A stretch of DNA of 64,000 bases from positions 28,387 to 92,386 of the forward strand of contig NZ_SSOD01000022.1 in NCBI RefSeq assembly GCF_004801305.1. The letters run 5' to 3'. Made by a program: the position numbers and the translations under genes. Position 1 is the first letter of the stretch, and each line of letters opens with the position of its first letter. The stretch is from Pseudothauera rhizosphaerae. Lineage in GTDB: Bacteria; Pseudomonadota; Gammaproteobacteria; Burkholderiales; Rhodocyclaceae. Shown one piece after another: positions 12,601-22,447 of this stretch. Under the pieces are notes generated by a model that was not told where the DNA came from, made no database searches, and worked only from the letters and a program-made list of their open reading frames with translations.

Positions 12601-13407
12601 ATGCACCCCACCCTGAACATCGCCGTGAAGGCCGCCCGCAAGGCGGCCAGCATCATCAACCGCGCCTCCCTGGACGTGGACCTGCTCAAGGTTCAGTCCA
12701 AGTCGCCCAATGACTTCGTCACCGAGGTCGACCGTGCGGCGGAAGCGGCCATCATCGAGGTGCTGCGCGAGGCCTACCCGGAACACGGCATTCTAGCAGA
12801 GGAGTCCGGCGAGGCCGGCGACACCGCCAACAGCGAATTCCAGTGGATCATCGACCCGCTGGACGGCACCACCAACTTCATCCACGGCTTTCCCCAGTAC
12901 GCGGTCTCCATCGCCCTGGCGAAGAACGGCGTGCCCGAACACGCGGTCGTGTTCGACCCCAACCGCAACGAGCTCTTCACCGCCTCCAGGGGCCGCGGCG
13001 CCTTCCTCAACGACCGCCGCATCCGCGTCTCCAAGCGCATCCGCCTCAACGAATCCCTGATCGGCACCGGCTTCCCCTTCCGCCAGCTCGACCACGTGGA
13101 TGCCTACCTGGCCATGTTCAAGGAACTCACCGGCAAGACCGCCGGCATCCGCCGCCCCGGCGCCGCCGCGCTGGACCTGGCCTGGGTGGCCTGCGGGCGC
13201 ATCGACGGCTTCTGGGAACTGGGCCTGTCGCCCTGGGACATGGCCGCCGGCGTGCTGCTGATCCAGGAAGCGGGCGGTCTGGTGTCCGACCTGGCCGGCG
13301 AAGCCGACTACCTCGCCACCGGCAACGTGGTGGCCGGCACGCCCAAGATCTTCACCCAGCTCCTGCCCATCATCCAGGCCTGGCGCCCGGCCGGCGTACA
13401 GGCTTGA
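12601..13407 (+). CDS. suhB: Inositol-1-monophosphatase (SuhB)
   Basis: 268-aa Mg-dependent phosphatase, also part of the rRNA antitermination complex in E. coli. Metal motifs: [20 protein letters not shown] and WDMAAGVLL. The start [13 protein letters not shown] has no clear Shine-Dalgarno; the frame is open far upstream but homology begins here. mutS follows after 10 bp. Confidence 0.93.
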   Translation: MHPTLNIAVKAARKAASIINRASLDVDLLKVQSKSPNDFVTEVDRAAEAAIIEVLREAYPEHGILAEESGEAGDTANSEFQWIIDPLDGTTNFIHGFPQYAVSIALAKNGVPEHAVVFDPNRNELFTASRGRGAFLNDRRIRVSKRIRLNESLIGTGFPFRQLDHVDAYLAMFKELTGKTAGIRRPGAAALDLAWVACGRIDGFWELGLSPWDMAAGVLLIQEAGGLVSDLAGEADYLATGNVVAGTPKIFTQLLPIIQAWRPAGVQA

Positions 13408-13417
13408 GACCGCGCGG

Positions 13418-16009
13418 ATGAACGCCCCCGCCCCGGCACCGATGGACGACGCTCTGCTCCAGCACACGCCGATGATGCAGCAGTACCTGCGTCTCAAGGC
13501 GCAGTACCCGGACACGCTGCTGTTCTACCGCATGGGCGACTTCTACGAGATGTTCTTCGAAGACGCGGAGAAGGCCGCGCGCCTGCTGGACATCACGCTG
13601 ACCACGCGCGGCCAGTCGGCGGGCGAACCCATCAAGATGGCCGGCGTGCCCTTCCACGCGCTGGAGCAGTATCTGGCCCGCCTGGTGAAGCTGGGCGAAT
13701 CGGTGGTGATCGCCGAGCAGGTAGGTGAGCCGGGTGCGACCAAGGGGCCCATGGAGCGGGCGGTGAGCCGCATCGTCACCCCCGGCACGCTGACCGACGC
13801 GGCCCTGCTGGACGAGCGCAGCGATTCGCTGCTGATGGCGGTGAATCTGCACCGGGGCACGCTGGGGCTGGCCTGGCTCAACCTCGCCAACGGCGACCTG
13901 CGCATCCTCGAATGCCCCAGCGACGCGCTGCAAGCCCAGTTCGAGCGCCTGCGCCCGGCCGAGGTGCTGAGCCCGGACGGTCTGTCGCTGCCCCTCCTGC
14001 AGCAGCTCGCCCCCGTGCTGCGCCGGCTGGCCGACTGGCAGTTCGACGCCGAGACCGGCACGCGCCTGCTGACCGGCCATTTCGGTACCCGCGACCTGGC
14101 CGGTTTCGGCGCCGAAGGCATGCCGGTGGCTCTGGGTGCCGCCGCGGCACTCTTCGACTACGCCAAGGCCACCCAGCGCCAGAGCCTGGAACACGTCACC
14201 GGCCTGCGCGTGGAGCGCGAGACCGAATACCTGCGCCTGGACGCCGCTACCCGGCGCAACCTGGAGATCACCGAGACCCTGCGCGGCGAACCCGCCCCCA
14301 CCCTGCTCTCCCTGCTGGACCACTGCGCCACCAGCATGGGCTCGCGCTGGCTGCGCCACGCCCTGCACCACCCGCTGCGCGACCGTCTCGAAGCCGCCCG
14401 CCGCCACGGCGCCATCACCGAACTGCTTGGCGAAGGGGAAGCCCGCGCGCTGACTGGCCTGCGCACCGCGCTGCGCGGCATCGCCGACGTGGACCGCATC
14501 ACCGGCCGGGTGGCCCTGCGCTCCGCCCGCCCGCGTGATCTGGCCGCCCTGCGCGACAGCCTGGCGCGCCTGCCGGAACTCCACGCCGCCCTCGGTACGC
14601 CGGCCGACCCCCTGCTCGCCGAACTGCGCGCGAACCTCGACATCCCCACCGACACTCTGGATCTGCTGATCTGCGCCGTGGCCCAGGAACCCGCCGCGGT
14701 ACTGCGCGACGGCGGCGTGATCGCCCCCGGTTTCGACGCCGAACTGGATGAGCTGCGCGGCATCCAGACCAACTGCGGCGAATTCCTGATGGCACTGGAA
14801 ACCCGCGAGCGGGAACGCACCGGCATCGCCAACCTCAAGGTGGAATTCAACAAGGTGCACGGCTTCTACATCGAGGTCAGCCGCGCCAACGCCGATAAGG
14901 TGCCGGACGACTACCGCCGCCGCCAGACGCTGAAGAACGCCGAACGCTACATCACCCCGGAACTGAAGTCCTTCGAGGACAAGGCCCTGTCCGCCAACGA
15001 ACGCGCGCTGGCGCGGGAAAAGCTGCTCTACGACGACCTCCTCGAAGCGCTCGCCGCGCGCATCCCGGCCCTGCAGCGCATCGCCCGGGCGCTCGCCCTG
15101 CTGGACGGCCTCGCCGCGCTGGCGGAAACCGCCGCGCGCTACGGCTACGTCCAGCCCCGGTTCTCCGACCAGCCCGGGCTGGAGATCGCCGCCGGACGTC
15201 ATCCAGTGGTGGAGCGCCAGGTGGAGGACTTCATCGCCAACGACTGCGTGCTCGCCCCCACCCGCCGCATGCTGATGATCACCGGCCCCAACATGGGCGG
15301 CAAATCCACCTTCATGCGCCAGGTGGCGCTGATCTGCCTGCTCGCCCACGTGGGCAGCTTCGTGCCCGCCACGGCCGCCCGCATCGGCCCCATCGACGGC
15401 ATCTTCACCCGCATCGGCGCCTCCGACGACCTGGCCTCCGGACGCTCCACCTTCATGGTGGAGATGACCGAGGCCTCCGCCATCCTGCACGGCGCCACCG
15501 AACACAGCCTGGTGCTGATGGACGAGATCGGCCGCGGCACCTCCACCTTCGACGGCCTCGCGCTGGCCTTCGCCATTGCCCGCCACCTGCTGGAAAAGAA
15601 CCGCTGCCTGACCCTGTTCTCCACCCACTATTTCGAACTGACACGCCTGAACGCCGATTACCCGGAATGCGCCAACGTGCACCTGGACGCGGTGGAGCAC
15701 GCCCATCGCATCGTCTTCCTGCACGCCCTGGAAGAAGGCCCGGCGAGCCAGAGCTACGGCATCGAGGTGGCGGCCCTGGCCGGCATCCCGGCCGCGGTGA
15801 TCCGCGACGCCAAGCGCCGCCTGCGCGCGCTGGAGAACCGGGAAATCACCACCGGCCCGCAAGCCGACCTGTTCGCCGCCCTGCCGGATACCGAACCCGA
15901 ACCGCCCTCCCATCCGGCACTCACCGAACTGGCCGCCACCGACCCGGACGCACTCAGCCCGCGCGAGGCCCTCGAACGCCTGTACCAGTTGAAAAGGCTG
16001 GCTTCTTGA
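13418..16009 (+). CDS. mutS: DNA mismatch repair ATPase MutS
   Basis: 863-aa mismatch sensor. The mismatch-reading motif is in [12 protein letters not shown] (about residues 36-47); the C-terminal ABC ATPase has Walker [13 protein letters not shown], Walker [17 protein letters not shown] and the His loop STHYFELT. Length is normal. It overlaps the next gene by 4 bases. Confidence 0.97.
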   Translation: MNAPAPAPMDDALLQHTPMMQQYLRLKAQYPDTLLFYRMGDFYEMFFEDAEKAARLLDITLTTRGQSAGEPIKMAGVPFHALEQYLARLVKLGESVVIAEQVGEPGATKGPMERAVSRIVTPGTLTDAALLDERSDSLLMAVNLHRGTLGLAWLNLANGDLRILECPSDALQAQFERLRPAEVLSPDGLSLPLLQQLAPVLRRLADWQFDAETGTRLLTGHFGTRDLAGFGAEGMPVALGAAAALFDYAKATQRQSLEHVTGLRVERETEYLRLDAATRRNLEITETLRGEPAPTLLSLLDHCATSMGSRWLRHALHHPLRDRLEAARRHGAITELLGEGEARALTGLRTALRGIADVDRITGRVALRSARPRDLAALRDSLARLPELHAALGTPADPLLAELRANLDIPTDTLDLLICAVAQEPAAVLRDGGVIAPGFDAELDELRGIQTNCGEFLMALETRERERTGIANLKVEFNKVHGFYIEVSRANADKVPDDYRRRQTLKNAERYITPELKSFEDKALSANERALAREKLLYDDLLEALAARIPALQRIARALALLDGLAALAETAARYGYVQPRFSDQPGLEIAAGRHPVVERQVEDFIANDCVLAPTRRMLMITGPNMGGKSTFMRQVALICLLAHVGSFVPATAARIGPIDGIFTRIGASDDLASGRSTFMVEMTEASAILHGATEHSLVLMDEIGRGTSTFDGLALAFAIARHLLEKNRCLTLFSTHYFELTRLNADYPECANVHLDAVEHAHRIVFLHALEEGPASQSYGIEVAALAGIPAAVIRDAKRRLRALENREITTGPQADLFAALPDTEPEPPSHPALTELAATDPDALSPREALERLYQLKRLAS

Positions 16010-16761
16010 GCACACCCATCGACATCAGCGAGGAAGCCGGGGTGCGCTACCTGCACTTCGGTTCCGAGTGGGTTCAGGGCGCCATGCGCATCCGCCGCCC
16101 CAATGCGCTGGAACTGGCCTACACCCGAGAGATGATGGCCGGCCTGCTGCTGCGGGACGCCGACGCCTGGCCGCGCACCGCGCTGGTCATCGGCCTGGGG
16201 GCGGCTTCGGTGACCAAGTTCCTCTACCACCACTGCCCGCAGGCGCGCATCCAGGTGGTGGAGATCGAACCCCGCGTGGTGGCCGCGGCCCACCAGTTCT
16301 TCCGCCTCCCGGACGAGGACGCGCGCCTGGCCATCCACGTGGGCGACGGGGCCGAGTACGTGCTGAACACCCAGCGCCGCTTCGACTACATCCTGGTGGA
16401 CGGCTACGACCGCAACGCCCGCGCCGGCGTCCTGGACACCCTGCCCTTCTACCAGGCCGTGCGCGCCCGGCTCACCGACAGCGGCCTGATGGCGGTGAAC
16501 CTGTTCGGCCGCTCCCGCGGCTATCGCGCCAGCCTGGAGCGCATCATCACCGCCTTCGACGACCGCGCCATCGCCTTCCCCTCCTGCGACAGCGGCAACG
16601 TGGTGGCCTTCGGCGCCGCGGGCGAAGCCGTCGAACTGCCGCTGGCCGAACTGCGGGAACGGGCGCAGGCGCTGAAGGACCGCACCGGCGTGGATCTGCT
16701 GCCCACGGTCACCCGGCTGGAACAGGCGGGCAGCCTGCCCGGCGGGCGGCTGGTGCTGTAG
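16006..16761 (+). CDS. Spermidine-synthase-like methyltransferase-fold protein
   Basis: 251-aa protein of the polyamine synthase fold. The cosubstrate-binding motif [16 protein letters not shown] and acidic residues VVEIEP and [10 protein letters not shown] are present; the catalytic Asp of true spermidine synthases (DxTD-like) is not obvious, so the substrate is unknown. A TTG start is proposed in the overlap with the mutS stop (aaaagg 9 bp upstream). Confidence 0.75.
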   Translation: MSTPIDISEEAGVRYLHFGSEWVQGAMRIRRPNALELAYTREMMAGLLLRDADAWPRTALVIGLGAASVTKFLYHHCPQARIQVVEIEPRVVAAAHQFFRLPDEDARLAIHVGDGAEYVLNTQRRFDYILVDGYDRNARAGVLDTLPFYQAVRARLTDSGLMAVNLFGRSRGYRASLERIITAFDDRAIAFPSCDSGNVVAFGAAGEAVELPLAELRERAQALKDRTGVDLLPTVTRLEQAGSLPGGRLVL

Positions 16762-16772
16762 GAAGCTGAGGC

Positions 16773-17912
16773 GTGGAGCGCATCGACTGCGCCGTCATCG
16801 GTGCCGGCGTGATCGGCCTGGCTTGCGCCCGCGCGCTCGCATCGGCCGGACGCGAAGTCCTCATCCTGGAAGCCGGCGACCGTTTCGGTGGCGGCAGCTC
16901 CAGCCGCAACAGCGAAGTCATCCACGCTGGCCTCTACTACCCGACCGGTTCGCTCAAGGCCGCCCTGTGCGTGCGCGGCCGGGAGCTGCTGTACCGCTAT
17001 TGCGCCGCCCGCAACCTACCCCATCGCCGCTGCGGCAAGCTGGTGGTCGCCACCGCATCCGCCCAGGAGGCCGGACTGGACCGCATCGCGCAACGCGCGG
17101 CGGCCAACGGCGTGGACGATCTCGTCCGGCTCACGGGCGCGGCGGCCTGCCGCCTGGAACCGGCGCTGCACTGCACGGCCGCCCTGCATTCGCCCTCCAC
17201 CGGCATCGTCGATTCCCACGCGCTGATGCTCGCCCTGCTGGGCGACGCCGAGGCCCACGGCGCGCTGCTCGCCCTGCGCACGCCGGTGCTGGGCGGCGAA
17301 TGCGGGCCGGAGGGGCTCGTGCTGCACACCGGCGGCGAGGCGCCGCTGCGGATTCACGCGAACATCGTGATCAACGCCGCTGGGCTCACCTCACCGGCGC
17401 TGGCCGCCCGCTTCGACGGCTTTCCCACCGCCCACCTGCCCCAGGCGCACTTCGCCAAGGGCAACTACTTTTCCCTGCAGGGACGCACGCCCTTCTCGCG
17501 GCTGGTCTATCCGGTGCCGGAAGCCGCCGGCCTCGGCGTGCACCTGACCCTGGACCTGCAGGGGCGTGCGCGCTTCGGCCCGGACGTGGAGTGGTTGGAC
17601 CTGGCGGGGCGGGACCTGCCGCCGGATGCGCAGGATTTCGACTACCGCGTCGACCCGCGCCGCGCCGATGCCTTCCATGCCGAAATCCGCCGCTACTGGC
17701 CGGCCCTGCCCGACGACGCGCTGGCGCCGGACTATGCCGGCATCCGCCCGAAAATCTCCGGGCCGGGCGAAGCGGCGGCAGATTTCCGCATCGACGGCCC
17801 GCAAGTGCACGGTGTGCCGGGACTGGTGAATCTCTTCGGCATCGAGTCGCCCGGCCTCACCGCGTCCCTGGCCATCGCCGAACGGGTGGCTGCGCTGCTG
17901 CGCGAAGCCTGA
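16773..17912 (+). CDS. FAD-dependent oxidoreductase (L-2-hydroxyglutarate oxidase/DAO family)
   Basis: 379-aa flavoenzyme. Rossmann motif [15 protein letters not shown] at residues 6-20, then the [16 protein letters not shown] block typical of LhgO-like oxidases, and a C-terminal FAD contact [15 protein letters not shown]. The GTG start is 11 bp after the previous stop, with ggaagctgag as ribosome site. The substrate cannot be told from sequence; a 2-hydroxyacid is most likely. Confidence 0.85.
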   Translation: MERIDCAVIGAGVIGLACARALASAGREVLILEAGDRFGGGSSSRNSEVIHAGLYYPTGSLKAALCVRGRELLYRYCAARNLPHRRCGKLVVATASAQEAGLDRIAQRAAANGVDDLVRLTGAAACRLEPALHCTAALHSPSTGIVDSHALMLALLGDAEAHGALLALRTPVLGGECGPEGLVLHTGGEAPLRIHANIVINAAGLTSPALAARFDGFPTAHLPQAHFAKGNYFSLQGRTPFSRLVYPVPEAAGLGVHLTLDLQGRARFGPDVEWLDLAGRDLPPDAQDFDYRVDPRRADAFHAEIRRYWPALPDDALAPDYAGIRPKISGPGEAAADFRIDGPQVHGVPGLVNLFGIESPGLTASLAIAERVAALLREA

Positions 17913-17914
17913 GA

Positions 17915-18634
17915 TCAGGCCGCCGTCGGTTCCTCCGCCGGCGGCAGCCACAGGCAGGCGCCCTTGCTGGCCTTGGCGATGTCCTGCAGCACCACCGCGT
18001 GGGCGGCGAGTTCCTCCTCGCTCGCCCGCAGCACGGCCAGCGCCGGGCGCTCACCCAGCGCGGCCTCGGCCTCCACGCTGCCCGGTGCGGGCTCTTCCAG
18101 GGCGATGATCAGACTCTCCTGGCCGCGCGTCATGGCCAGGTAGACCTCGGCCAGGATCTCCGCGTCCAGCAGCGCGCCGTGCAGCGTGCGGTGGCCGTTG
18201 TCCACCTGGTAGCGTTCGCACAGGGCGTCGAGCGAGGCCTTCTTGCCCGGGTTCTGCTCCTTGGCCATCTTCAGCGTGTCGATGACGCCGCCGCACAGGC
18301 TGTTCAGCGTGGAGCGGCCGAGCAGGGACAGTTCGTGGTTCAGGAAGCCCACGTCGAAGCTGGCATTGTGGATCACCAGTTCCGCGTCGCGCACGAAGTC
18401 CTCGAACTCGGCTGCCACGTCGGCAAAGCGCGGCTTGTCGGCGAGGAACTCCTCGGTGATGCCGTGCACCGCCACCGCCTCGGCGTCGATGCCGCGCCCC
18501 GGATTGACGTACACGTGGTAGTGCCGCCCGGTGAGGCTGCGGTTGACCATCTCCACGCAGCCGATTTCGATCACCCGGTCGCCGTTGCGCCAGTCCAGGC
18601 CGGTGGTTTCGGTATCGAGGACGATTTGTCGCAT
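17915..18634 (-). CDS. dnaQ: DNA polymerase III epsilon subunit (3'-5' proofreading exonuclease)
   Basis: 239-aa DEDDh exonuclease. Motifs: Exo I VLDTETTGLDW, Exo II HNASFDVGFLNHEL and Exo III HGALLDAEILAEVYL. It follows rnhA on the same strand by 20 bp, a conserved pairing in proteobacteria. Confidence 0.95.
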   Translation of the reverse strand: MRQIVLDTETTGLDWRNGDRVIEIGCVEMVNRSLTGRHYHVYVNPGRGIDAEAVAVHGITEEFLADKPRFADVAAEFEDFVRDAELVIHNASFDVGFLNHELSLLGRSTLNSLCGGVIDTLKMAKEQNPGKKASLDALCERYQVDNGHRTLHGALLDAEILAEVYLAMTRGQESLIIALEEPAPGSVEAEAALGERPALAVLRASEEELAAHAVVLQDIAKASKGACLWLPPAEEPTAA

Positions 18635-18654
18635 CTTGGCAATTCCTGTTCGCT

Positions 18655-19113
18655 TCAGTTTTCCACCGCGGCGCCGGCCTTGCGCACGGCGTCCACACCG
18701 CGCCGCGCCAGGGCGTCGGCCCGCTCGTTCTCAGGATGGCCGGCGTGGCCGCGCACCCAGATCCAATCCACCTTGTGGCGCCGCGCCGCGTCGTCCAGCG
18801 CCTGCCACAGGTCGGCGTTCTTGACCGGTTCCTTCGCGGCGGTCTTCCAGCCGCGCGCCTTCCAATTGTGGATCCACTCCGAGATCCCTTTCTGCACGTA
18901 CTGGCTGTCGGTATGCACGCGCGCGTCCACCGGGCGCTTGAGGGCATTGAGCGCGCGGATCACCGCCAGCAGTTCCATGCGGTTGTTGGTGGTGTGCGGC
19001 TCGCCGCCCCACAGTTCCTTCTCGTGCGCGCCGGCGCGCAGAATGGCGCCCCATCCGCCGGGGCCCGGATTACCGCTGCAGGCCCCATCGGTAAAGATTT
19101 CCACGACTTCCAT
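18655..19113 (-). CDS. rnhA: Ribonuclease HI
   Basis: 152-aa enzyme that cuts RNA in RNA-DNA hybrids. The four acidic catalytic residues are in [29 protein letters not shown] and [10 protein letters not shown]. It starts directly on the base next to the stop of the upstream methyltransferase. Confidence 0.96.
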   Translation of the reverse strand: MEVVEIFTDGACSGNPGPGGWGAILRAGAHEKELWGGEPHTTNNRMELLAVIRALNALKRPVDARVHTDSQYVQKGISEWIHNWKARGWKTAAKEPVKNADLWQALDDAARRHKVDWIWVRGHAGHPENERADALARRGVDAVRKAGAAVEN

Positions 19114-19887
19114 CTACTGGCTTTTCCTCGTTCCTGTGACCGACCGCCCGCGCTGGGCGATCGGTGCCATGCGTTTTGCAGTGGCGCGCTTTTCGCGCCA
19201 GTTGGGGGTGATGAGCCGCATCCCCTGTACGCGCTTGATCCCGTGCAGCATGTAAGCCGCCCCGCACACCGGCCACCAGCGCGCCCCGGCCTGGTCCATG
19301 AAGCGCCAGTGGTCGAGCCATTTCTCGCTGCCGGCCGCCGGCGCGTAACAGCCGAAGGCGGCCCCCTGCATCTCCAGACCGAGCAGCGTCAGCCAGTCCT
19401 TGATGCGGAAGGGCGACAGATACTGCCCCCGCCACGGAAAGGCGCCGCGCCGGCGCGCCAGCAGGCGGCGCGCGCCCCACAGGCTGAACGGATTGAAGCC
19501 GGCGATGATCAGGCTGCCTTCCGGCATCAGCACCCGCTCGACCTCGCGCAGCACCTGGTGGGGCGTGGGCGAGAACTCCAGCACGTGCGGCAGCACCACC
19601 AGGTCCAGGCTGCCGCTGGCAAAGGGCAGTGCCTCGCAGCGCGTGACCACCGCCACGTCACCCAGCCGGGCGGCACGAAAACGGTAGGGCATGCGGTTGG
19701 CCCGCAGGAAATCCACTTCCGGCAGGCCGAGCTGCATCGCGTTGTAGCCGAAGATGTCCGCGACCATGCGGTCGAATCCCGCCTGCTCCCATTCGAGCAG
19801 ATAACGGCCTTGCGGCGTGTCCAGCCAGTCGGACAGGCTGAGGATTGACATGGGCGATTGGCGCTTCAGAATCTGCGGCATGGACAT
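19114..19887 (-). CDS. Class I SAM-dependent methyltransferase
   Basis: 257-aa protein of the type-11 methyltransferase group that usually sits between gloB and rnhA in betaproteobacteria. LVVLPHVLEFSPTPHQVLREVERVLMPEG (given here only as the LPHVLEF to LMPEG block, about residues 105-130) and IIAGFNPFSLWG are characteristic. An internal ATG at 19851 is an alternative start. The usual divergent gloB neighbour is absent; prophage DNA follows instead. Confidence 0.8.
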   Translation of the reverse strand: MSMPQILKRQSPMSILSLSDWLDTPQGRYLLEWEQAGFDRMVADIFGYNAMQLGLPEVDFLRANRMPYRFRAARLGDVAVVTRCEALPFASGSLDLVVLPHVLEFSPTPHQVLREVERVLMPEGSLIIAGFNPFSLWGARRLLARRRGAFPWRGQYLSPFRIKDWLTLLGLEMQGAAFGCYAPAAGSEKWLDHWRFMDQAGARWWPVCGAAYMLHGIKRVQGMRLITPNWREKRATAKRMAPIAQRGRSVTGTRKSQ

Positions 19888-19888
19888 T

Positions 19889-19922
19889 ATCCACGCGATT
19901 TCGCGCTGAAACCAGCGTGGAT
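19889..19922. repeat. 8-bp inverted repeat at the chromosome/prophage edge
   Basis: ATCCACGC (19889-19896) and GCGTGGAT (19915-19922) are perfect inverted copies across 18 bp, just upstream of the methyltransferase. It may be an operator for that gene or lie near the attachment site; nothing decides between them. Confidence 0.4.
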
Positions 19923-20046
19923 GCTTGATCGTAGAGGATATGCGTCTAATTCAAAGATAGAGATCTGAGACGCTACATCCCGCGTTCGTGCTGGGGCGAT
20001 TCACGAGTATTAGACAGCCTACCCCAGCTGGACGCAGATCGCTAAA

Positions 20047-20062
20047 CTGTATATCCGTACAG
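20047..20062. promoter_or_regulatory. LexA (SOS) box
   Basis: CTGTATATCCGTACAG has the LexA form CTG-N10-CAG with an AT-rich left core. It lies 13 bp before the ATG of the next gene, where bound LexA would block transcription. The gene is therefore probably induced by DNA damage. Confidence 0.65.
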
Positions 20063-20075
20063 CCTCAGTGCCGCC

Positions 20076-20414
20076 ATGTTCGTCCGCGTCAAATGCCTCC
20101 GCCGCGGAGGACGCCGAATCCCTGATCACGAAGCCGATCACCAGGACAACCACTTCTGTGGCGATCTGCAGACCCGCGCCAGGGCATTCGAAGTCCATCC
20201 GCCACTATCCAGTCACGGACCGCTGCGCGTGCTCTACGACGCCAGCGTCGTGGTTATCCTGTCCGGAGCTAGCGGTGGCATGCTGATCCGTGGCTACGAG
20301 GAGTGCCGCGGCGCGGCGGTACTTCAGGAGTGGGAGGTGCGCCCGCTTGCTGCGGCGATTAGTCAGGACGGGATCGCCCGGTGGGAATGGCCAGATATTC
20401 CGGCCAGCCGATAG
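20076..20414 (+). CDS. Small LexA-box-controlled protein, unknown function
   Basis: 112 aa; not recognised as a named family. The second half (LRVLYDASVVVILSG, then RGYEECRGAAVLQEWEV) looks like a folded beta-rich module, while the first 38 residues are basic and less convincing. The LexA box directly ahead suggests damage induction. Because the phage repressor lacks a self-cleaving domain, this gene is a candidate SOS-induced antirepressor, but that is only inference. Confidence 0.5.
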   Translation: MFVRVKCLRRGGRRIPDHEADHQDNHFCGDLQTRARAFEVHPPLSSHGPLRVLYDASVVVILSGASGGMLIRGYEECRGAAVLQEWEVRPLAAAISQDGIARWEWPDIPASR

Positions 20415-20436
20415 CCGCGCGCACGCCGACGGCGCG

Positions 20437-20628
20437 CTAGACCCTGCATCGCGTCAGGCGCGGCCCGCCGTGGCAGATGACCACGACCAGCCCGAACAAG
20501 TCACGTTCGATCCAGAAGGTGTAGTGGCGGCCGTCGCCGCGGGTCCAGCGCTCCATGAGCTGGATCGTGGCACCGCAATACGGCTTGCCTCGCAACGCGT
20601 TCGCAACGAAACGCCTGATCGCACGCAT
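20437..20628 (-). CDS. Small WGR-domain-like protein
   Basis: 63 aa. The stretch HYTFWIERDLFGLVVVICHGG resembles the core of WGR domains (usually YYxLxLxxDLFGxWxLxRxWGRIG), here with the WGR signature degraded to HGG. It converges on the preceding gene. No clear ribosome site precedes the ATG at 20628; an in-frame ATG at 20661 is an alternative start. Confidence 0.45.
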   Translation of the reverse strand: MRAIRRFVANALRGKPYCGATIQLMERWTRGDGRHYTFWIERDLFGLVVVICHGGPRLTRCRV

Positions 20629-20742
20629 GGGCGGCGCAACCGATGGACAATGGCACAACAAGGAGAGCTTCCATGCAGACCACCATCATCATCCCCAGCC
20701 CGCAATGCGGCCACCCCAGTCAAGCCATGGGGGCCTAGTGCG

Positions 20743-20895
20743 GTGGAAGTCGCGTTTTTCGGCCTGATCCTCGTGGCCTATCTCGTTGCAGTAGCGATCA
20801 TCCCATGGCAGGGTCTGCAAGCCATCCTCGGTGTGACATGGGCGCTGATGGCCCTATCCGTCGTATGGTCGCTGATCTCCGGGCTCTTCCGGTAG
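20743..20895 (+). CDS. Small two-helix membrane protein (tentative)
   Basis: 50 aa with a GTG start: VAFFGLILVAYLVAVAII and a second hydrophobic run (VTWALMALSVVWSLISG) predict two membrane helices. A short upstream reading frame of 21 codons (20673-20738) with a good aaggag site ends 4 bp before it and may couple translation. Function unknown. Confidence 0.4.
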   Translation: MEVAFFGLILVAYLVAVAIIPWQGLQAILGVTWALMALSVVWSLISGLFR

Positions 20896-20955
20896 CGATG
20901 GCGCTGTACGCACATCCAGTTATGCTGCACGGCCGCTTGCTTCTATACTTCGGAG

Positions 20956-21291
20956 ATGAAAGCGCCAAACTTGATTCTTCGCTGCTATGCCAAGCAAGAA
21001 GACAGGCAATGGGTCGCCGTGTGCATCGACCTGTGCCTTGCCGCCCAGGCCGACACCTTTCATGCTGCGCGCCAGAAGCTCGAAGCGCAGATTCTGGAGT
21101 ACGTCGAGGACGCGCTGACCATCGACAAGGCGTTTGCCGACGACCTTCTCCGCCGCAAAGCGCCCTTGCGGCAACGCTTGGAATACCTCGCCATCGTCAC
21201 AATGGCGCGGCTGCATCTCCTGCGCCGCAAGCTCGGCCACGCATTCCGCACCACCCTCCCCGTCCACGTCGGTAAAGACTGCCACGCATGA
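20956..21291 (+). CDS. hicB: HicB-like antitoxin
   Basis: 111 aa. The N-terminal half (LILRCYAKQEDRQWVAVCIDLCL, AADTFHAARQKLEAQI pattern) is the HicB partial RNase H fold that masks HicA; the C-terminal part is basic and may bind DNA. A TATACT box lies only 6 bp upstream, so the mRNA might be nearly leaderless. It overlaps hicA by 4 bases (ATGA). Here the antitoxin comes first, the less common order. Confidence 0.7.
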   Translation: MKAPNLILRCYAKQEDRQWVAVCIDLCLAAQADTFHAARQKLEAQILEYVEDALTIDKAFADDLLRRKAPLRQRLEYLAIVTMARLHLLRRKLGHAFRTTLPVHVGKDCHA

Positions 21292-21533
21292 GTGGGGCGC
21301 ATCCGCCCCTCACATGCAAGGAAGTCAAGGCCGCGCTCAAGCGGCTTGGGTTTCATCCGCGCCCGCAGAAAGGCACTTCGCACGAGCAGTGGGTGAAGTA
21401 CGACCGCGACCGCCTTGTGGGCAAAGTCACCGTCGATTGCCCAAAGCAACCGTTCTCGCACACGCTGGTCGCTTCAATGGCGAAGCAGGCCGGCGTCTCC
21501 AAGGCATCGTTCTACAAGGCCGCGAAGTCATAA
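21288..21533 (+). CDS. hicA: HicA-like mRNA interferase toxin
   Basis: 81 aa. Small dsRBD-like toxin: EVKAALKRLGFHPRPQKGTSHEQWVKY carries the active-site His after the GTS turn (family GSHxxxxH region), followed by beta strands. Coupled to the antitoxin by ATGA. Likely stabilises the prophage. Confidence 0.72.
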   Translation: MSGAHPPLTCKEVKAALKRLGFHPRPQKGTSHEQWVKYDRDRLVGKVTVDCPKQPFSHTLVASMAKQAGVSKASFYKAAKS

Positions 21534-21597
21534 CCCACGCTTGACCTTGCCGCCGATCCGGGCGTAACCTGCGCGCATCCCGAGAGGGATGGAGGCG

Positions 21598-21618
21598 TCA
21601 GAACCTTCGAGATAGAGC
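21598..21618 (+). promoter_or_regulatory. Upstream region complementary to the C4-like RNA
   Basis: TCAGAACCT (21598-21606) and GATAGAGC (21611-21618) are exact complements of AGGTTCTGA (21737-21745) and GCTCTATC (21728-21735) in the C4-like element, in antiparallel order. It may be a first pairing partner inside the same transcript. Confidence 0.5.
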
Positions 21619-21674
21619 GGCACCCGCACCCGAAAGCCATGCGGTTTTTTTGCGCCCGCGCCATGTAGGTCAAT

Positions 21675-21756
21675 GGCCGGGAGGGCGACGGCCATACAAC
21701 ACCCGCAAGGGGAAAACCGTCCGCCTGGCTCTATCCAGGTTCTGAACCTCCCGGCC
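21675..21756 (+). ncRNA. C4-type antisense RNA element
   Basis: A closed structure of about 82 nt: GGCCGGGAGG pairs with CCTCCCGGCC; inside are a GCAA-capped hairpin (CCC-GCAA-GGG) and CCTGG-CTCTAT-CCAGG. This matches my memory of the C4 RNA of phages P1/P7/P4 (Rfam C4), which blocks translation of the antirepressor operon. Complementary blocks lie just downstream, one overlapping the ribosome site of the next gene, as in P1. Confidence 0.75.
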
Positions 21757-21772
21757 GCCCAGCCGGTGCGCG

Positions 21773-21812
21773 TCAGAACGCTCCGGCTGTGCTTCGAGCA
21801 CTCATAGAGGAG
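21773..21812 (+). promoter_or_regulatory. C4 target sites a and b over the ribosome binding site
   Basis: TCAGAAC (21773-21779) is complementary to GTTCTGA of the C4-like RNA (21739-21745), and ATAGAG (21804-21809) to its CTCTAT loop (21729-21734). The second site overlaps GAGGAG (21807-21812), the Shine-Dalgarno of the gene at 21821, so pairing should block its translation. Confidence 0.65.
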
Positions 21813-21820
21813 CGTTTCTC

Positions 21821-22447
21821 ATGACCCGCACCGCCCTTGGCGCACCCGCGCCTGAATCACCTTCCGTTTTCACAACCCACGAAGCCCGCACCATCCGCCG
21901 GGCGCTCGACATCATCGAGGAAAAGCGCCTGCGCAATGCGCCGGTGCTCTACTACTTCGAGGATTTCCAGCGCTACCTGACGCTGCGCTTCGCCGGGCTG
22001 GCCAACGAGCAGGGCCACGTCCTTTACCTGGACGTCGAACGCCGGCTGCTGGCAGCAGAAACGGAATTCTTCGGCGACCACAAACGCGTCCCGTGGGACA
22101 TCCGCAGGGTGGCGCTGCGCGCCATCACCCTGGGCGCTGATAGCGTGGTATATGCCCACAACCACCCCAACGACAACCCGACCCCGTCGGAACCGGACGT
22201 GAGACACCTGACGTGGCAAGAGGGCGCGCTGAGTCCGCTCAACATCACCCTGCTCGACAGCTACGTCGTGACATCTCGCGGCATCACCAGCATCAAGGAC
22301 TACCGCAAGCGGCAGCAGGAAGAAGACTTGCGCCTCCGCATGGAACAGGCGGATCGCTGGAGCGCCGAGCGCCGCGCCAAGATCGCCGCCACCAAGGCCC
22401 GCAAAGCCGCCGAACGTGCAGCACAACGCCAAGGAGAAGCAGCATGA
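21821..22447 (+). CDS. RadC-like JAB-domain protein
   Basis: 208 aa. JAB/MPN metalloprotease-like fold: the metal motif is in VVYAHNHPNDNPTPSEPD (HxHP then S and D), preceded by EFFGDHKRVPWDIRRVALRAITLGA. The C-terminal 50 residues are a charged helix. It takes the place that icd has in P1 between c4 and ant. Its stop overlaps the next ATG (ATGA). Role in the phage unknown. Confidence 0.75.
   Translation: MTRTALGAPAPESPSVFTTHEARTIRRALDIIEEKRLRNAPVLYYFEDFQRYLTLRFAGLANEQGHVLYLDVERRLLAAETEFFGDHKRVPWDIRRVALRAITLGADSVVYAHNHPNDNPTPSEPDVRHLTWQEGALSPLNITLLDSYVVTSRGITSIKDYRKRQQEEDLRLRMEQADRWSAERRAKIAATKARKAAERAAQRQGEAA

Noticed and set aside
13370..16015. Long minus-strand frame opposite mutS
   Set aside because: Complete shadow of a well-recognised mutS gene.
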